This document shows positions 37,601 to 49,657 of a DNA stretch of 64,000 nt, piece after piece. Below the pieces are notes generated by a model. The model was not told the origin of the DNA, searched no databases, and saw only the letters and a program-made list of their open reading frames with translations. The translations under genes and the position numbers were made by a program. Within the stretch, counting starts at the first letter, position 1. Each line of letters opens with the position of its first letter. Location of the stretch: the NCBI GenBank assembly GCA_036186865.1, contig AP025054.1, forward strand, positions 22,106,122-22,170,121. Direction: 5' to 3'. This DNA is from Eustoma russellianum. Its lineage: Eukaryota; Streptophyta; Magnoliopsida; Gentianales; Gentianaceae.

Positions 37601-37623
37601 AGTGGTGCCTTGCAGATCCTACA
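34606..37623 (+). repeat. Solo LTR (3018 bp), long copia-like type
   Basis: TGTAG...CTACA termini with a 5-bp target duplication ATATA on both sides (34601-34605 and 37624-37628), interrupting the LINE zf-RVT coding region. It shares its plan with the 2.7-kb LTRs: a TATA-like CATAAAAAGG (about 36545), a C/T-rich leader (36605-36660), the GGTGTTCCTTGAAGACTGGA block (about 36890) and an end TCTAGTGGTGCCTTGCAG. The upstream half is otherwise unlike them. Three diverged repeats built on CATGCTGAA..TTCAGCATG palindromes occur at about 35876, 36032 and 36206. Orientation plus, from TATA and leader. Confidence 0.9.
35876..36260 (+). repeat. Three diverged palindromic repeats in the 3.0-kb solo LTR
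   Basis: Each repeat reads CACATGCTGAAA...TTCAGCATG followed by TGGCCGAATTTTTG-like sequence (about 35876-35930, 36032-36090 and 36206-36255). The third contains a near-perfect 9-bp-stem palindrome with a 2-bp centre. They lie 290-670 bp upstream of the TATA-like box, the same zone that holds ATCGATCGAT arrays in other LTRs. Confidence 0.65.
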
Positions 37624-40070
37624 ATATATGGTCCTGAACATCCGAGCTTATGCGACAGAATGCACATTGTGAGGGAAATACCGTCAGCCAGGCTTGCAAA
37701 TTATCCACCATGGGTAAGGATCGAGTCCATAACCTCCATAAAACTAGTTCATTCCTGGATGCGAACGCTTCCACCAAACATAACGTGATGCATGCATACG
37801 AATGTCTGATGCCATGATTACTATGTAAGATGACTTAATAGAGAATTGCCCATTAGCATCCGGCATCCAATGCATGGCAGTCTCAGACCGTTCGATCTTT
37901 GTTTCCATAAAGCCGTTGATACTACATAGTCGTTTCCAAGTCAGAGAATCATAAATATGTGAGTACATGGAATGGTGATTTCCATATTTACGTTTGCTAA
38001 ATTCAGCCCATAAGGTATTTGAGTGAAAATACTTCCACCACAGTTGACAATCATAAGCTTTCTTAACGCCCAAAAGATTTCGAATGCCCAGACCGTCCTC
38101 TTTTGTTAAACGGCATATATAAGACCATGATTGCCAATGATATCTCCCTTTCTAGAGGAAATCTTCCATTTTACGATTTAAAACATCACATCGCTTTTTG
38201 GTAATCGCGAACTAGCAATAATATGGATTGGCGTCGAACTTAAAACATGTTTTAATAATACCAATCGTCTGGCAATTGAGAGCAACTGATTGGACCAAGA
38301 TGCTAACTTAACCTCAAAATGATTTACGAGAGAAGTACAATACCTGGATTCGTTGATGCCCTTATATAAAAAAGAACCGAGATACTTAATAGGTAGAGAT
38401 GCTAACTGCATTCCCAACACTGACGATGCTACACTGCCTGACTTGATAATTAACTAGCTGCCCTGATGCGTTTTGATATGCTGTCAAAAAAGTGTGAAAC
38501 CTTGCTAAGTTTCGAATTGCGCCATTTAAGAAGACCAATAAATCATCTGCAAAACCTAGGTGCAAAACGCATGGAACTCGCCCTGTACTAAATCCTTTTA
38601 CAGTGCCTGCAGACATCAATGCTCTCAATCCACGGGAGAATCCCTCCGAAGAAATGATAAACAAAAATGGTGATAACAGATCTCCCTGGTTGACACCCCG
38701 ACCCACAGGGAAAAACATGCTTGTTTGCCGTCAATGAGGATGGAACACCGAGTGGTGCGTAATTTGTTAAGCAAAATACGAACAAATCTTGAGCTAAAGC
38801 CTATTCGCTGCAGGAGTAAACCTAGATAACTCCAACTAAACCGATCAAAAACTTTGGCCATATCCAGTTTAATCATCACATGGCCCCCTTGCGTACGTTT
38901 GTCTATGACATGCACCATTTCTTGAGTTAGTAAGATTTGTTCCTTGATACCTCGCCCTTTCATTAATCCTGCTTGCTCCGGAGAGATTATCTTGGGCAAC
39001 AACCGACCCAAACGAGAAGAAATCAGCCTTATAATAACTTTTGAGATAAAATTCGTCAAACAGATAGGTCTGAAATCCGCAAAAGTCTGAGGATTAAGAA
39101 CCTTGGGAATTAAGATTATAGTGGCCGAAGCCAATTGTTTTGGCATCAGCACTCCCAGATAAAACTCCTGCACCGCCTTAAGGGCATCAATATGTAGTAC
39201 ATGCCAAAATCGTCTATAGAATGAACCCGGATAGCCATCAGGACCAGCCGCACTAGTTGGGCTGAGATCCCACACTACCGCCTTAACCTCTAGCAAAGAC
39301 AGAATTTCTTGCAACATGACATTATCTTCCAATGTCAACAACGCTGAAATATGCCGCAGAATGGCATCACAATCAGTCACAGGCTCTGCAGCAAAAAGTT
39401 CTGAGAAATAGCGTACTGCCTCTGCTTCAACATCTGAACTGAGCAAACCCTCACTACCATCCGGACGCATTATATGACGAATGGACTGCTTTCTTCTTCT
39501 TTTCTTTATCGTGTTATGATAAAATGAGGTGTTCGCATCTCCTTCCTTAAGCCATTTGACATTGGCCTTTTATTTCTAGTAAAGAAACGCTCGCTTCTGC
39601 GTAAGCTGTAGCTGGGCTACACTTTGATGATATCGCGTGCGGGTCATCTCAGTGGGATCAGAGTCAAAAGCCTGCTCACTAGTAAGGACTTGTTCTTCAG
39701 CATGAGTGACCACATCGAAGACATTACCAAAAACCTCTGTATTCCACCGTTTTAGCTCCTTCCGTAAGCGACAAAGCTTATCAAAGAAACCCCACATGCC
39801 ACCCACCATTGGAAAGGAAGACCAATGATGGTGAACAAATGCATCAAAATCCAGATGAGTAGACCAGACATCAAGGTATGTGAATACAGCAGGACCCCGT
39901 GAACTGTCCAGAGCACACGTCAAAAATAATGGAGCATGATCTGAGGTGGCCCATGTAAGATGTTGAACCTACATAACTGGAAACATATCCAGAAAAATGG
40001 GAGAGCACAGAAATCGATCAAGCCAACGCCAAACACGTCCTAAACCACGTCTATCACACCATATATATAT
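37624..40070 (-). pseudogene. Second LINE: zf-RVT start, RT, and endonuclease end
   Basis: Minus strand. Endonuclease end and linker 40065-39576 (ATSDHAPLFLTC, FTYLDVWSTHLDFDAF, FGNVFDVVTHAEEQV). RT in a 281-residue reading 39470-38625 with SAAGPDGYPGSFYRRFW, FRPICLTNFISKV, SPEQAGLMKGRGI and KLDMAKVFDRFSW (motif A). Motif C is LGFADDLLVFLNG (about 38565-38527) in the reading 38718-38386. zf-RVT begins 37720-37624. Frameshifts near 38700, 38430 and 38170 and the LTR insertion disable it. Confidence 0.88.
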
Positions 40071-41395
40071 GGACCCTTAAAAGGATATCTCTTGTAATCC
40101 GCATATCTGTATACAATCATTAACAAGGGCAAAATGGTAATTTGTACATTTGTAAAAGATATGAAATTGGGATGTTTTAATAAGGACCACAAAATAAAAT
40201 ATGAAAAGGACCAATTAGAAAAAGAAATTAGCAAATAAAGCCAAAAAGGGGGCTGATTTTGGGAAGAAGCTGAGGGCACTCAAAAAGGGTAAAATGGATA
40301 TTTCACTTACTAACATAACATGGAATAAGAGCCTAACATTGACTTTAAGTACTAAAATATTTAGATGTATGAAACGAGCCTAACCGAGTATACATGCATA
40401 CATACACGAAACAAATTTTTCAAAGCGATACTTTTTATCATACACTACATATTTACAGAAATGTTTATCACGCAAAACATTTTAAGAGGGTTTTACAAGG
40501 CATCTTTGACAAAAATGATTTTATCGCGTGAAAAGTTTTAAAAAGAAATTTAACGAATCATACCTTGCCTCGACTGATTCCATATGAGACAGTTTACTAT
40601 ATGTTATGTTGTTCCGACAGCCTACATTTTATGATTGGAGGCCGTCTGACATCAGGTGTAGTAGTGAGGATGTCAGGGGCCCTGACATATGTTATGAGCG
40701 CCTCTTGACATTGGAATCTAGGTGAGAGGTTGGCGTCACTTGGTATAGAGATGTTTGTCTATGGGCCTGAGTGTAACACATTATCTGGGACAAGAGATCT
40801 CTTCCTTCAAGATGGCATCTACCCTTATCTTTTGGCCTGAGAGTAATATCGTGTTTGAGCCCCAGGATCTCCGTCAAAACGCGTCACCGTTAGATCTATG
40901 TACACATGATGTAACACCATGGCTGGATCGTTAGGATTCATGGTTAGTACATAGTACTACATGGGGAATTCAATCAGTGTGTCTTCTGTATCGTTTGTAT
41001 AGGATATGCTATGTACATGGCTGAGACCGATTTGATACAATCATTACAGAAATGATTATGTTTTGAAAAGTTTTCTGGAAAACGATGCATGATTTTTTCA
41101 CCATATGAGCATACTTATGTTTACCTGAGTCACCCTACTAGACATATGCTTAGCCCTTAGCGAACGTAATATGACTGGGTAGAGCAAGACTTGGGCACAG
41201 ATATAACCAAAGAGGTATAACATAAGACACACACTAAAAGTTTAATAGCTGCGTGAGGAGAAAAAGAAACACAAAGATGAAATAATTTGCTCTTTGACTT
41301 TATTTTCCGTGACTTACCTGACTACATGTAATTGCTCTCGTTAGACTTCATTATGTGTATTTTTAAGTCAATGAAATATACGCAAAATCTTGCTT
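40071..41395. other. Intergenic, no gene recognised
   Basis: AT-rich sequence with no coding-like frame longer than 80 residues and no TIR or LTR pair that I could recognise. The stretch 40590-41200 has a somewhat higher GC content and short repeated phrases (GTCTGACATCAGG, GGCCCTGACATATG, GGGCCTGAG) reminiscent of an old LTR, but no termini or target duplication could be found. Confidence 0.5.
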
Positions 41396-43390
41396 CATCT
41401 ATTGATATCTTTTTATTAATGTTCTTAAGAGATGAATACCCTCCATTCTTGACCTTTCTGACATACATGCAAAACGATTTTTAGATACACTAGTTTCTTT
41501 GCAAAGTACTTTCTCAATCACTCGCTCCCAGAGCTTTATTGTAGGCTCATTAACTTGATTCCTCTAAAATTTGTACAATCTTGTACATCTCTTTTGTTTT
41601 TATATAAAGGTACTAAAGTGGTTTTCTTCCACTGGTCAGACATCTTACTGGTCTTCACAATCTTGTTAAAAGGATTTGTGAGGCACATAATACCTTCTTT
41701 TCCTAGGCATTTTTAAGTCTCAATTAAAGTATTGTTTGTTCTAATTGGTTTACATTTTTTTCATCCTTTTCAAAGCATCTTCTACTTCTGACAACGGGAT
41801 TCTCTCATAATCTCATAATATGTTAAGTTTCCATCATATTCAGAGTTATGTAACTCGTCCAATACGAGTACATATCCAACATATTCATTAAAAACTTTCT
41901 CAAGGTATCTTCTCTATCTGTCTTGTATTGCCTTTTCTTCTACTATGACCTTGTTATCTTTGCCTTTAATGCATTTAATTTGACTCAAATCTCTTGTCTT
42001 CTTTTGCCTAGCTCTAGTAATTTTATACACATATCTTTCATCTTCTTTCGTGTCCAACCGCTTATGAAAAATTTCAAATGTCTTTGATTTGGCTTTGCGC
42101 ACGACTTGTCTAGCTTCTTTCTTAGCTAGCATAGATTTTTGTCAATTTTCTTCATTCTTGCACCATTGAGTGTCTTATAGCTAGTTCCTTGCGCTCTTAC
42201 TTTATGTTGCACTTCTTTTTTCCATCACCAAGCTTCTTTATTTGCAAGTGTGTGATCTTTTCACTCGCCAAATAAATTTTTTGCTACTTTTTATCTTTAC
42301 CGCCACATCCTCTCATACTGCATTTATATCACTGCTTGAATTTCTTAAGACTTATTGCTTTAATATTACTTTTTTAAACTCTGCTTGCTTGGCTTCCTTC
42401 AGGTTCCACAATTTTATATTGGATTCTATAAGCTTTTGTTTTCTCAATTTTCTACGTCAGGTACAGATATATGATACTATATGATGTGCTGCATTGTTAA
42501 ACTTACTCTTGGCATCATCTTACAGTCCTTATAGGCCGTTCTACCTCTCCTCCGAGTTATGAAATAGTATGCATGCGACTTATTTAATCCACTTTTGAAT
42601 ATATTCAAGTGTTCACCTCTTTTTTTTTTTGAACAAATACGTTAGTTACTATAAGGTCATACGTTATTGTGATTTCCAAAATTAATCTTCCTTCATCGTT
42701 CTTGTTTATGAAACCAAGTCCATCATGTGCCTGATTGTTATTTTTATTCTTTTTATGTACATGACCATTTAAATCTCATCATTTAAAGATCTTGTCACCT
42801 ATTGAAATTTCACGAACTACTTCTTAATTTTTCCAAAATTGAACCTTTATTGCATCCTCTAGACCCACTTGAGGAGCATATAATCTAATAATATTGATTT
42901 TTCTTTTTCAAGCACCAAATTAAGGGCTATAATTTTATCTTGTTTTCTAATAAAACTTACTACTCAGTATCTTAAGAAGGCATCTATAATAACTCAATTT
43001 CATTTTTTGTCTTATTCTTTCATGTGTACGAGAGTTTAAATCCGGACTTGTCCGCTACCCTAGCTTTTTCACTAATCCATTTTATCTCTTTCAAACATAA
43101 AATATTTTTTTCCTTATTATCGTATTCATTACCTTTGTTTTCCGTCAGAGTCTCAATGTTCCATGTTCCTACTATAATACTTCTAACTAAGCTAGTATTT
43201 CCTTTCTTAGTATCTAACTTACAGTCTAAGAACTCTTGTTTATTTTTCATTGCATCCGAGTTCTCAGAGAGGTGCAGCGGTCCTTGCCGAAACATTGCAT
43301 TCGAACTATACAATGAGTTTCTTACGAAAAACATTCTAGCATTAGCGCAATTACTTGTTTGATCCATAATCATGTTTAATGACAAAGTCT
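41396..43390 (-). mobile_element. RTE-clade LINE remnant (endonuclease to start of RT)
   Basis: Minus strand. Endonuclease start at 43265-43025 (SIIVGTWNIETLTENKG, ILCLKEIKWISEKARVADKSGFKLSYT), then YAPQVGLEDAIKVQF (about 42900-42855) and DLNGHVHKKNKN (about 42775-42745). Linker at 42132-41914 contains KKEARQVVRKAKSKTFEIFHKR and ERYVYKITRARQKKTRDLSQ. RT start (about 41670-41510) reads MSDQWKKTTLVPLYKNK and NFRGIKLMSL. This EN-linker-RT order and wording are typical of plant RTE elements. Many frameshifts. The 5' end lies about 290 bp beyond the FAH stop codon. Confidence 0.85.
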
Positions 43391-43679
43391 TACACTAGCT
43401 GTCAACCTAACAAAATCCTCTTTCTTTATCCGACCTTGAGACCGATAAGTCGAAATCTTGACCAGACCGAGTTTATCTATGATCTATCCGTGTGAATAAA
43501 ATAAAAACTGAACCGTCTTTCTAATGGACTTAAAATACCCTTCATATCAATGGAGTCACTGTATGATATGCGTTTTAAAACTCTTTAAGACCTGGTCTAT
43601 TTACAACATGCACTTCCATCTGAAAAAATTCACCAAAAATAATTCCTACACTTGCGTTTACATAGGATTGTCAATCAAA
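43391..43679. other. Spacer between the RTE remnant and FAH, likely containing the FAH 3' UTR
   Basis: About 290 bp without coding signal. Because FAH ends at 43680 on the minus strand, its 3' UTR and poly(A) site should lie here. No clean AATAAA is seen on the minus strand close to the stop. Confidence 0.4.
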
Positions 43680-45777
43680 TCAAATAGACTTCTTTTCTGA
43701 TTCAGGTGGAAGTGTTCCAAACACCATGTCCCAAAATCTTGAAGTTATTCCGAAGCCTTTGTCTTGAACCTTGAAGTGATGGTGCATGTGGAATCTCTAC
43801 ATAAAGACAAAGAAATGAAGAATCACGAATCCAAACGCCCAAAAAAATAGGCCACTCTATGTTGAATTTTATTGTTTGATATCAATGATAGCTGATAATT
43901 TTCTGCTAATTTCATGACGTGCTTCAAAAGACTTGAAAAAGGACCATCTAGCATGGATATGCTACTTGCCCCTTGAAGTAAAAGGCCAATCGGGACGACT
44001 ACCAAACGAAAAGGTTTAATAAGAAAAAAAATTTGCACCTTGAGATCGTGTGACATTCCTGCTGTTGGCTTTCCATGATGCAAGTAGTAGTGTGTGCAAT
44101 CATACACAACGTATCCTAACAGGCCGCCACCAAATAAGGCAGGTGAATACAGCGGCGGTACCAGCAACTTAATGGAGTACCAAATCTACATGCAGAAAAA
44201 CGACGGGGCAAAGCTTTAGGATCTATAAGAGAAACCATGTCTATAAAACCATGCATGCCCTGACAGATACCGGAGCAACAAGGACTGTAGCAGCAGCTGG
44301 TGGGAAAACAAGCCGCATTCCATCCATAGGGTGTTTGTGATGTATACCATGGAGAAGATAATGAACTGTGATACCCCTACACAAGGCTTCCACAATTAGT
44401 GCCTCGCGTTTCTTCTCAAATCTCTCAGAACATATATTTAAACCCTGATCATGCATTATAGTCTAAATTCTTTGGCCCTGTTTCTATAGTAGAGGCATAT
44501 CACACGTTCAAAATTACACAACCTAAATTGAACCTCAAATTAAATGGTAACGGCCCGGATTTGCCATTCCGATTCCAGATCTAACATTTGTTTGAGCCTG
44601 ACGACGTCACTATGAGTAAGCGTTAATGAATGTCAACTGCATCGGACTTCTTGTCCTTGCTAGTCCGAAAAGGATTAATCCTCGTTGATTTTTAACACTT
44701 GATCATAATTATATATCATGTCAATATCTTCTTACATTGTGACTGAGATTTTTTTTTGGGTCTTTACAGAAATTTTTAAAGTCAAGCTGAGAGATTACAT
44801 CTTAAAAATATGGAACCACTAGACAGGATTAAGTAAACTTGAGTCTTAATGGCAACAATAGAAGTAGAGGAAAGAGGACAAACCAGTATCCCTCTGTCTT
44901 GAGATGAAAAAGAAAACGATGCAAACAGTACTCCAAAAATGTCCACAAGATTATGCCTGCCACAATAGCCGCAGACAATTGAGGTGGAGGAAGCCCCATG
45001 TTGGCAGATTTTATGACAAAACAATATGCCACAGGGAGCCAGATTAAGGGAATGAGCCACCAGGGTGTAAGCGTCAGAAACTGGTCCAATCATATGCAAC
45101 AAACAGTAAAAACGATATGCTTTTTGAGCTTGAATTTTGAGATTACAAATAGCATTACAGTAATGTCCAACTTCACATAATTCTATATATATACTGTATA
45201 TTCTTTTCATTGTTCCTTTTTTTTGTGAAGAAGTGAAATAATATATCATTCGTTATACCTCAAAAAAGCTGTTCTCAAAAAGCCGCGGACTTTCTTTGCT
45301 GACAATCGGCTGGTGAACCCATTCCTCGTAGGCTTCTCCAAGATGGCCGACCTAAAAGATAATTTGTAACCAAAACTATAAGATAAAAGGGTCAAAACAA
45401 GAACTGTTCGAGTTTAAAGATGACAACACCACTAATTTTATTATGACAACTAATTGGACATCCAAAAGAGCAAGAAAGAAATTGTATTGGGCTTTCCCTA
45501 TTCTTATTTTTGGCTCAGTGATTTGCCCATCCTCGGAGAAGCAAAAAAGAGAGGCAGTTCATGTTATCTTCTAAGTCTTGAATAAGTATTCTAAAATTTC
45601 AACAACATTAGTAATATTTATTGAAATGGCAATAAAATTTGTCAGTAGGAGATTGAAACAATATTGTGTTCAAATGATCAGCAACTTGACTTGAGAACAT
45701 GCAACAAAGGGGATAGGGAGGGATGCCTGAAAAACCAGTGGCTTATCCAAATCCACTGTGTACTCCCTTTCGACCAT
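43680..45777 (-). CDS. FAH: Fatty acid 2-hydroxylase (sphingolipid), six exons
   Basis: ER-membrane di-iron hydroxylase that adds the 2-hydroxyl to very-long-chain acyl groups of ceramides. Minus-strand exons: 45777-45727, 45351-45259, 45080-44884, 44376-44271, 44185-44039 and 43796-43680; 711 nt, 236 residues, close to the 237 of Arabidopsis FAH1. It starts MVEREYTVDLDKPLVFQ. Histidine boxes: HRFLFH (102-107), HYLLHGIHHKH (119-129), HYYLHH (181-186) and HMHHH (201-205). Hydrophobic segments lie around residues 55-70, 84-98 and 167-178. There is no fused cytochrome b5 domain, as in other plant FAHs. Introns 2-5 have GT-AG ends. Intron 1 would need a GC donor (CAG/GCATCC), or a GT donor 36 nt further on that adds 12 in-frame codons (248 residues). 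No stop or frameshift is seen, so it is probably functional; intron 1 is the only doubt. Confidence 0.9.
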
Positions 45778-46927
45778 CTTGGCACCTTCAATACAAACGA
45801 TAGTAGTTGTCAGCAAAAGGATTTATTCAACAAAATAACTTAAAATATAAAATCCCAAATGAATAAGGAATTAATGCATGCATCATACGTTTGTCTTAAT
45901 TATTATGATTGGTGCCCTATTCAGGAGTACTTTTAACAGGTTTCTCATACCTTGCAAGGGAGCTGTAATTTGGACAATTTTCGTTTGTATAACAAAGTGG
46001 GAATTCCATTTGAAAAAAAAAAGGGGGAAATCAAATCAAAAATAGGAAAAAATTTCGCTTGCTCACGGAAACAGGCAGTTGTATCAGGCACCTGGAATCA
46101 GCATTGGAAAGAGCTAAATTTTTTTTTTTAACCAAAGAAAAACAATGAAGCAAAAATTTTGCAATACCTAGTTCTTTAAATGCATTTATTAACGTAGGAG
46201 TCAAAAATCAAATAGTAAGAAAAAAATAGTGAGAAGAAAAAAGGTAGTATTATAAAATGCCACAGTATTCAAAGAAATAAGGCCTACAAACCCCATTGCG
46301 AGCAAAAGGGATGAACATAATCTTTTATTCAAAACTTCAAATCGATTCAACAATGCACAAAAGAAGCTAGTGGGAAGAAAACAAACCTCAAACAGAGGCT
46401 AATATTTTGTTTTTTTTTAATTTTATTTTTCACTTTCTCCTAGGAAACGTTCATGTGATCACTTTTCGATACAAAAGAGTATTTTAAAGTAACAGAATAA
46501 ATTAGAGGTAGTTTACCTCCGATACGTGGTAATCCACGGAGATGAAGGAACACCATGGACTGGTACAGGAATATCCTTTTTTCAAGGTCAAAAAATATTT
46601 TTCTTTTTGTAAAAAAAATGAACAGCCATCAAAATATAGGACTAATAAAAAGCGTTATATTATTGAAAAAAGGAAGCGTTATATCTTTCGACATTCATGG
46701 AAGACCAATGGTTAAAGTCACAGGTTGATAATAATCAAACCAGGCAACCGTAATCTATCATTACGACAAATCCTCCGTTCTTGCCGTTTTATAAACATAC
46801 GATTCCTAATCTATCTTATGTCATGTCTTTTATTATATCAAAAGAAGGTTAATTACAGTCAAATTTTTTTATATAATTTGATATACACACCATAATCTTA
46901 TTAGATAAACTAGAAAAGAAAAAAGAC
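45778..46927. other. FAH upstream region, promoter not resolved
   Basis: AT-rich, with poly(A)/poly(T) runs (46010-46030, 46118-46130, 46410-46425) and no long ORF. The FAH 5' UTR and promoter should lie here, read leftward. No unambiguous TATA box could be placed. The MULE terminal repeat begins at about 46928, about 1.15 kb upstream of the FAH start codon. Confidence 0.45.
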
Positions 46928-47170
46928 AAAAATATATTGCTTTATTAAGAAATTTCACTTTTAGCACATACGTGGAAGAAAATCCGAAACTATATACCGA
47001 GGTTTTGTAAAAATCGCGATGTGCCAAGAACTGCGGTTTTGACAGAACAACAGTATTCCAAAAAAAAAATCATTGCACACCGCATTTCTGTCAACACTGC
47101 AAAGCACACCATGGTTTTGACAAAAATGCAATGCACATCACGGTTTTGAGAGAACCGCGGTGTATCACCT
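46928..47170 (+). repeat. MULE left terminal inverted repeat
   Basis: Aligns with the reverse complement of 52480-52702 with about one in four positions changed. It contains several copies of a GCGGTTTTGACAGAA-type word. The minus-strand ORF covering 47235-46990 is a by-product of this repeat. Confidence 0.7.
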
Positions 47171-47399
47171 TTGTTTTTTCTATAAAAACATCTCAATTTC
47201 TCCAACCTAAAACAAACACCTCTTATTGTTATCAAAAAAATATTTTTGCATTCTACCCAATCAGATAAAATGACAACTCCACTTATTCATAGTTGTATTT
47301 TGGAGGTGAAGTTTTGCCAGTAAGCAATTGAGTTGGTTACGATATGAATCTAATTAAAATGATGAGGGTTTTGCTTAACATATCATAACCGAGTTTCTC

Positions 47400-49657
47400 G
47401 AACGAGTTGAAACAAGACTCGGATTGGATGTAGATATGGAATCGATTAATCCAATGTGCAGTGTCCTTTTATCGGCAGCTGTCGCCGGATACAGTACACT
47501 CTGTTTTAGATGATGAAGGTCTCGAGCTGGTCTTGAAAATTCACGGCGTGTTGTTTAAATATTCCAGCTGTGGAGATTTACATAAGCGCTCCTGATGTCC
47601 CAACAATAAATACATCAAACGTGGATAGTAACACATGTAATTACGTTGATATTGTTAAGACGTCTGGGAGTAACAACGAAGGAGGGTGCAGTTCGTCACA
47701 AGTGGTGGTGAAAATTCCAGTACATGTAGAAAACAACGATGATGATATTGAATGCGACTATGACAAAGAAGATGAGGAGAGGAGGGACGATAAATAAGAG
47801 TATTTAGATGATCATGAAGAAGAGGAAGACATTATAGACAGGTATGAGGTAGTAGTACCTTATTCTGACTGGAACGTTCTGTTTCTTGAATATTGTAGCC
47901 TGCCAAAAGACATTGTAATTTATGGATACACGTTGGGATTAGAGAACGACTATTGAAGGAGAGTATACCAAATAAATTAGAGTTGAATATGCTGTTCAAA
48001 ACTAAAGAGACGGTGAAACACGCCGTGGACTTATGGCTCATGAAGCAAAACTAGTTCTACAAAACGATGTCTGACTGGTCGGAGTTTCTGTATGTTGGGT
48101 GCGCAAAATGGAAGACAGTCAATGGTGTCTTCGAGCAAGTTTGACACAAACATATAATTACTTGGAGATTGGCACATTCCAGGACTGTCATAGCTGCACG
48201 AGTGCAAACATCACAATAGATCATAAGAATGTTGATTCGAAAATGGTTGGGAGAATGATTAGAGAACACATTAGTCAGAATGTGAACATCGGAACATAAT
48301 ATGTTTGAAAAACTATAAAGGAGAACTCGAATATGGACATAAACTATGAGAAAGCATGGAGGGGAAAAAGAAAGCAATGACACTTGTTTATGATGATTGG
48401 CTTAAATCTTTACGTGACTTGTCTCGTTATCTAACTGCTTTTGAACCATCAAATGTAGGGACCATTATACGGTGGAGGCACGATCTAAAATTGAACACTA
48501 TTGATATGAAGGTGTCTATTTTAGTTTTATGGGCATTCAAACTGTCGATTCTTGAGTTTCAACATTGTCGTCCACTGATATCAATTGACGATAGGCATTT
48601 GTATAGCAAGCATGATGAGAAATTATTGATTGATGTTGGCGTTGATGCAGCTGACCACATACGTCCACTTGCATATGCTATTATTGATGAGAAGAACAAA
48701 CAAAATTAGGGATGGTAGCTTAGGAACATTTGTTACTATGTAATCAGCGACGTGAAAGATGTAAGCTTGATTTCGGTCAGATATATCGCCTTCAAGCAAT
48801 AGTTCGATCAGATCCTACATGACAACCACCTTATGCATATCATAGATATTGTTTCAGTCATATCAGATCAAATTTTTCATGCAAGTCTTTAGATAATGAA
48901 TTTGTATATTTTAAAGACGGTGTATGATCAAATTGTTTATGTGCAATCGATTTCTGTAGATATGTTTCCTGATAACACCTTAGCAACTATTCTATGGGCT
49001 GCTGTATTAAAACAAAAGTTGAATAAGTTTACAGAGTGTATGGAGAAGATGAATACGCTGAATAAAGATGCACACGGATACCTTATGCGAATTTCAACTG
49101 ATACATGGACATTGTCGTACGACGTAGCATGAGGTATTATATAACGACAACCAATTATTCATAGTCGTGGAACAATGTCGTCAAGGAGGATAAATGCTTA
49201 TGAGTGATTGCTTGTACACAATCAGTTTTCAAAAGAACGATGAAGATGTTTGACGAGAAACAGTTAGAGGCATATGCTCATATAAGCACCCAAGACAGAT
49301 GGCCACTACAAATGCAGCAACGATTTATTCACAACGAGAGCAATGCTAGAAAACACAGGGTTTAGGCTTATGCTAAACGAGCATGTGTGTATGAAGTTAT
49401 GACATTATTGATGCTAGATGGTGATGGTGTTTCATATACTGTTAATTTGCTTGAAAAAAATTGCACTTGTGATAAATTTCAGCTTTAGCACATGCCTAGT
49501 TCACACGCTATGTAAGCATCTAAGAATATGCATAGTGTGACAAAGGACTTGATTGCTCATTTTCACTCATATCAGGTGATGATAAACGTCTACAATGATT
49601 TTTTTGTCCTTTGCAACACTCCGTGTACATGCCTCTGTCTCCTTTCTGGTTTGAAGC
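47400..49657 (+). pseudogene. MuDR-type transposase, N-terminal to SWIM region, broken
   Basis: Acidic N-terminal part (47570-47797), MuDR zinc-binding-type region (about 47985-48290, LFKTKETVKHAVDLWLMK then WCLRASLTQTYNYLEIGTFQ and CHSC). Core DDE domain 48356-48709 contains CRPLISIDDRHLYSKHDEKL and LLIDVGVDAADHIRPLAYAI, with the first catalytic Asp in SIDD. A SWIM-like zinc finger at about 49440-49520 reads NCTCDKFQL and PSSHAM, with the third Cys changed to Ser. Multiple stops and frameshifts. The frame is interrupted at 49657 by a solo LTR and resumes at 51493. Confidence 0.85.

Larger units (their letters stand above)
32985..40070 (-). mobile_element. Second L1-type LINE, minus strand, 5'-truncated, split by a solo LTR
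   Basis: 3' end at about 32985 (sense ..CTTTATAATAAAAATCGCTTTCAATAAAA), 3' UTR to about 33737, RNase H, zf-RVT, a 3.0-kb solo LTR (34606-37623), the rest of zf-RVT, RT, linker, and the end of the endonuclease (..RRGLGRVWRWLDRFLC and TSDHAPLFL). It stops at about 40070, where similarity to the other LINE ends, a typical 5' truncation. It is a diverged relative of the LINE at 28504, arranged tail to tail with it. Confidence 0.88.

Noticed and set aside
40590..41230. Possible old gypsy LTR
   Set aside because: Composition and short phrases are suggestive, but no termini, target duplication or second copy in the window.
42242..43362. Plus-strand ORFs of 80 and 112 residues over the RTE remnant
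   Set aside because: Antisense to recognisable RTE endonuclease; T-rich shadow frames.
46990..47235. 81-residue minus-strand ORF
   Set aside because: Falls in the MULE terminal inverted repeat with internal GCGGTTTTGACAGAAC repeats.
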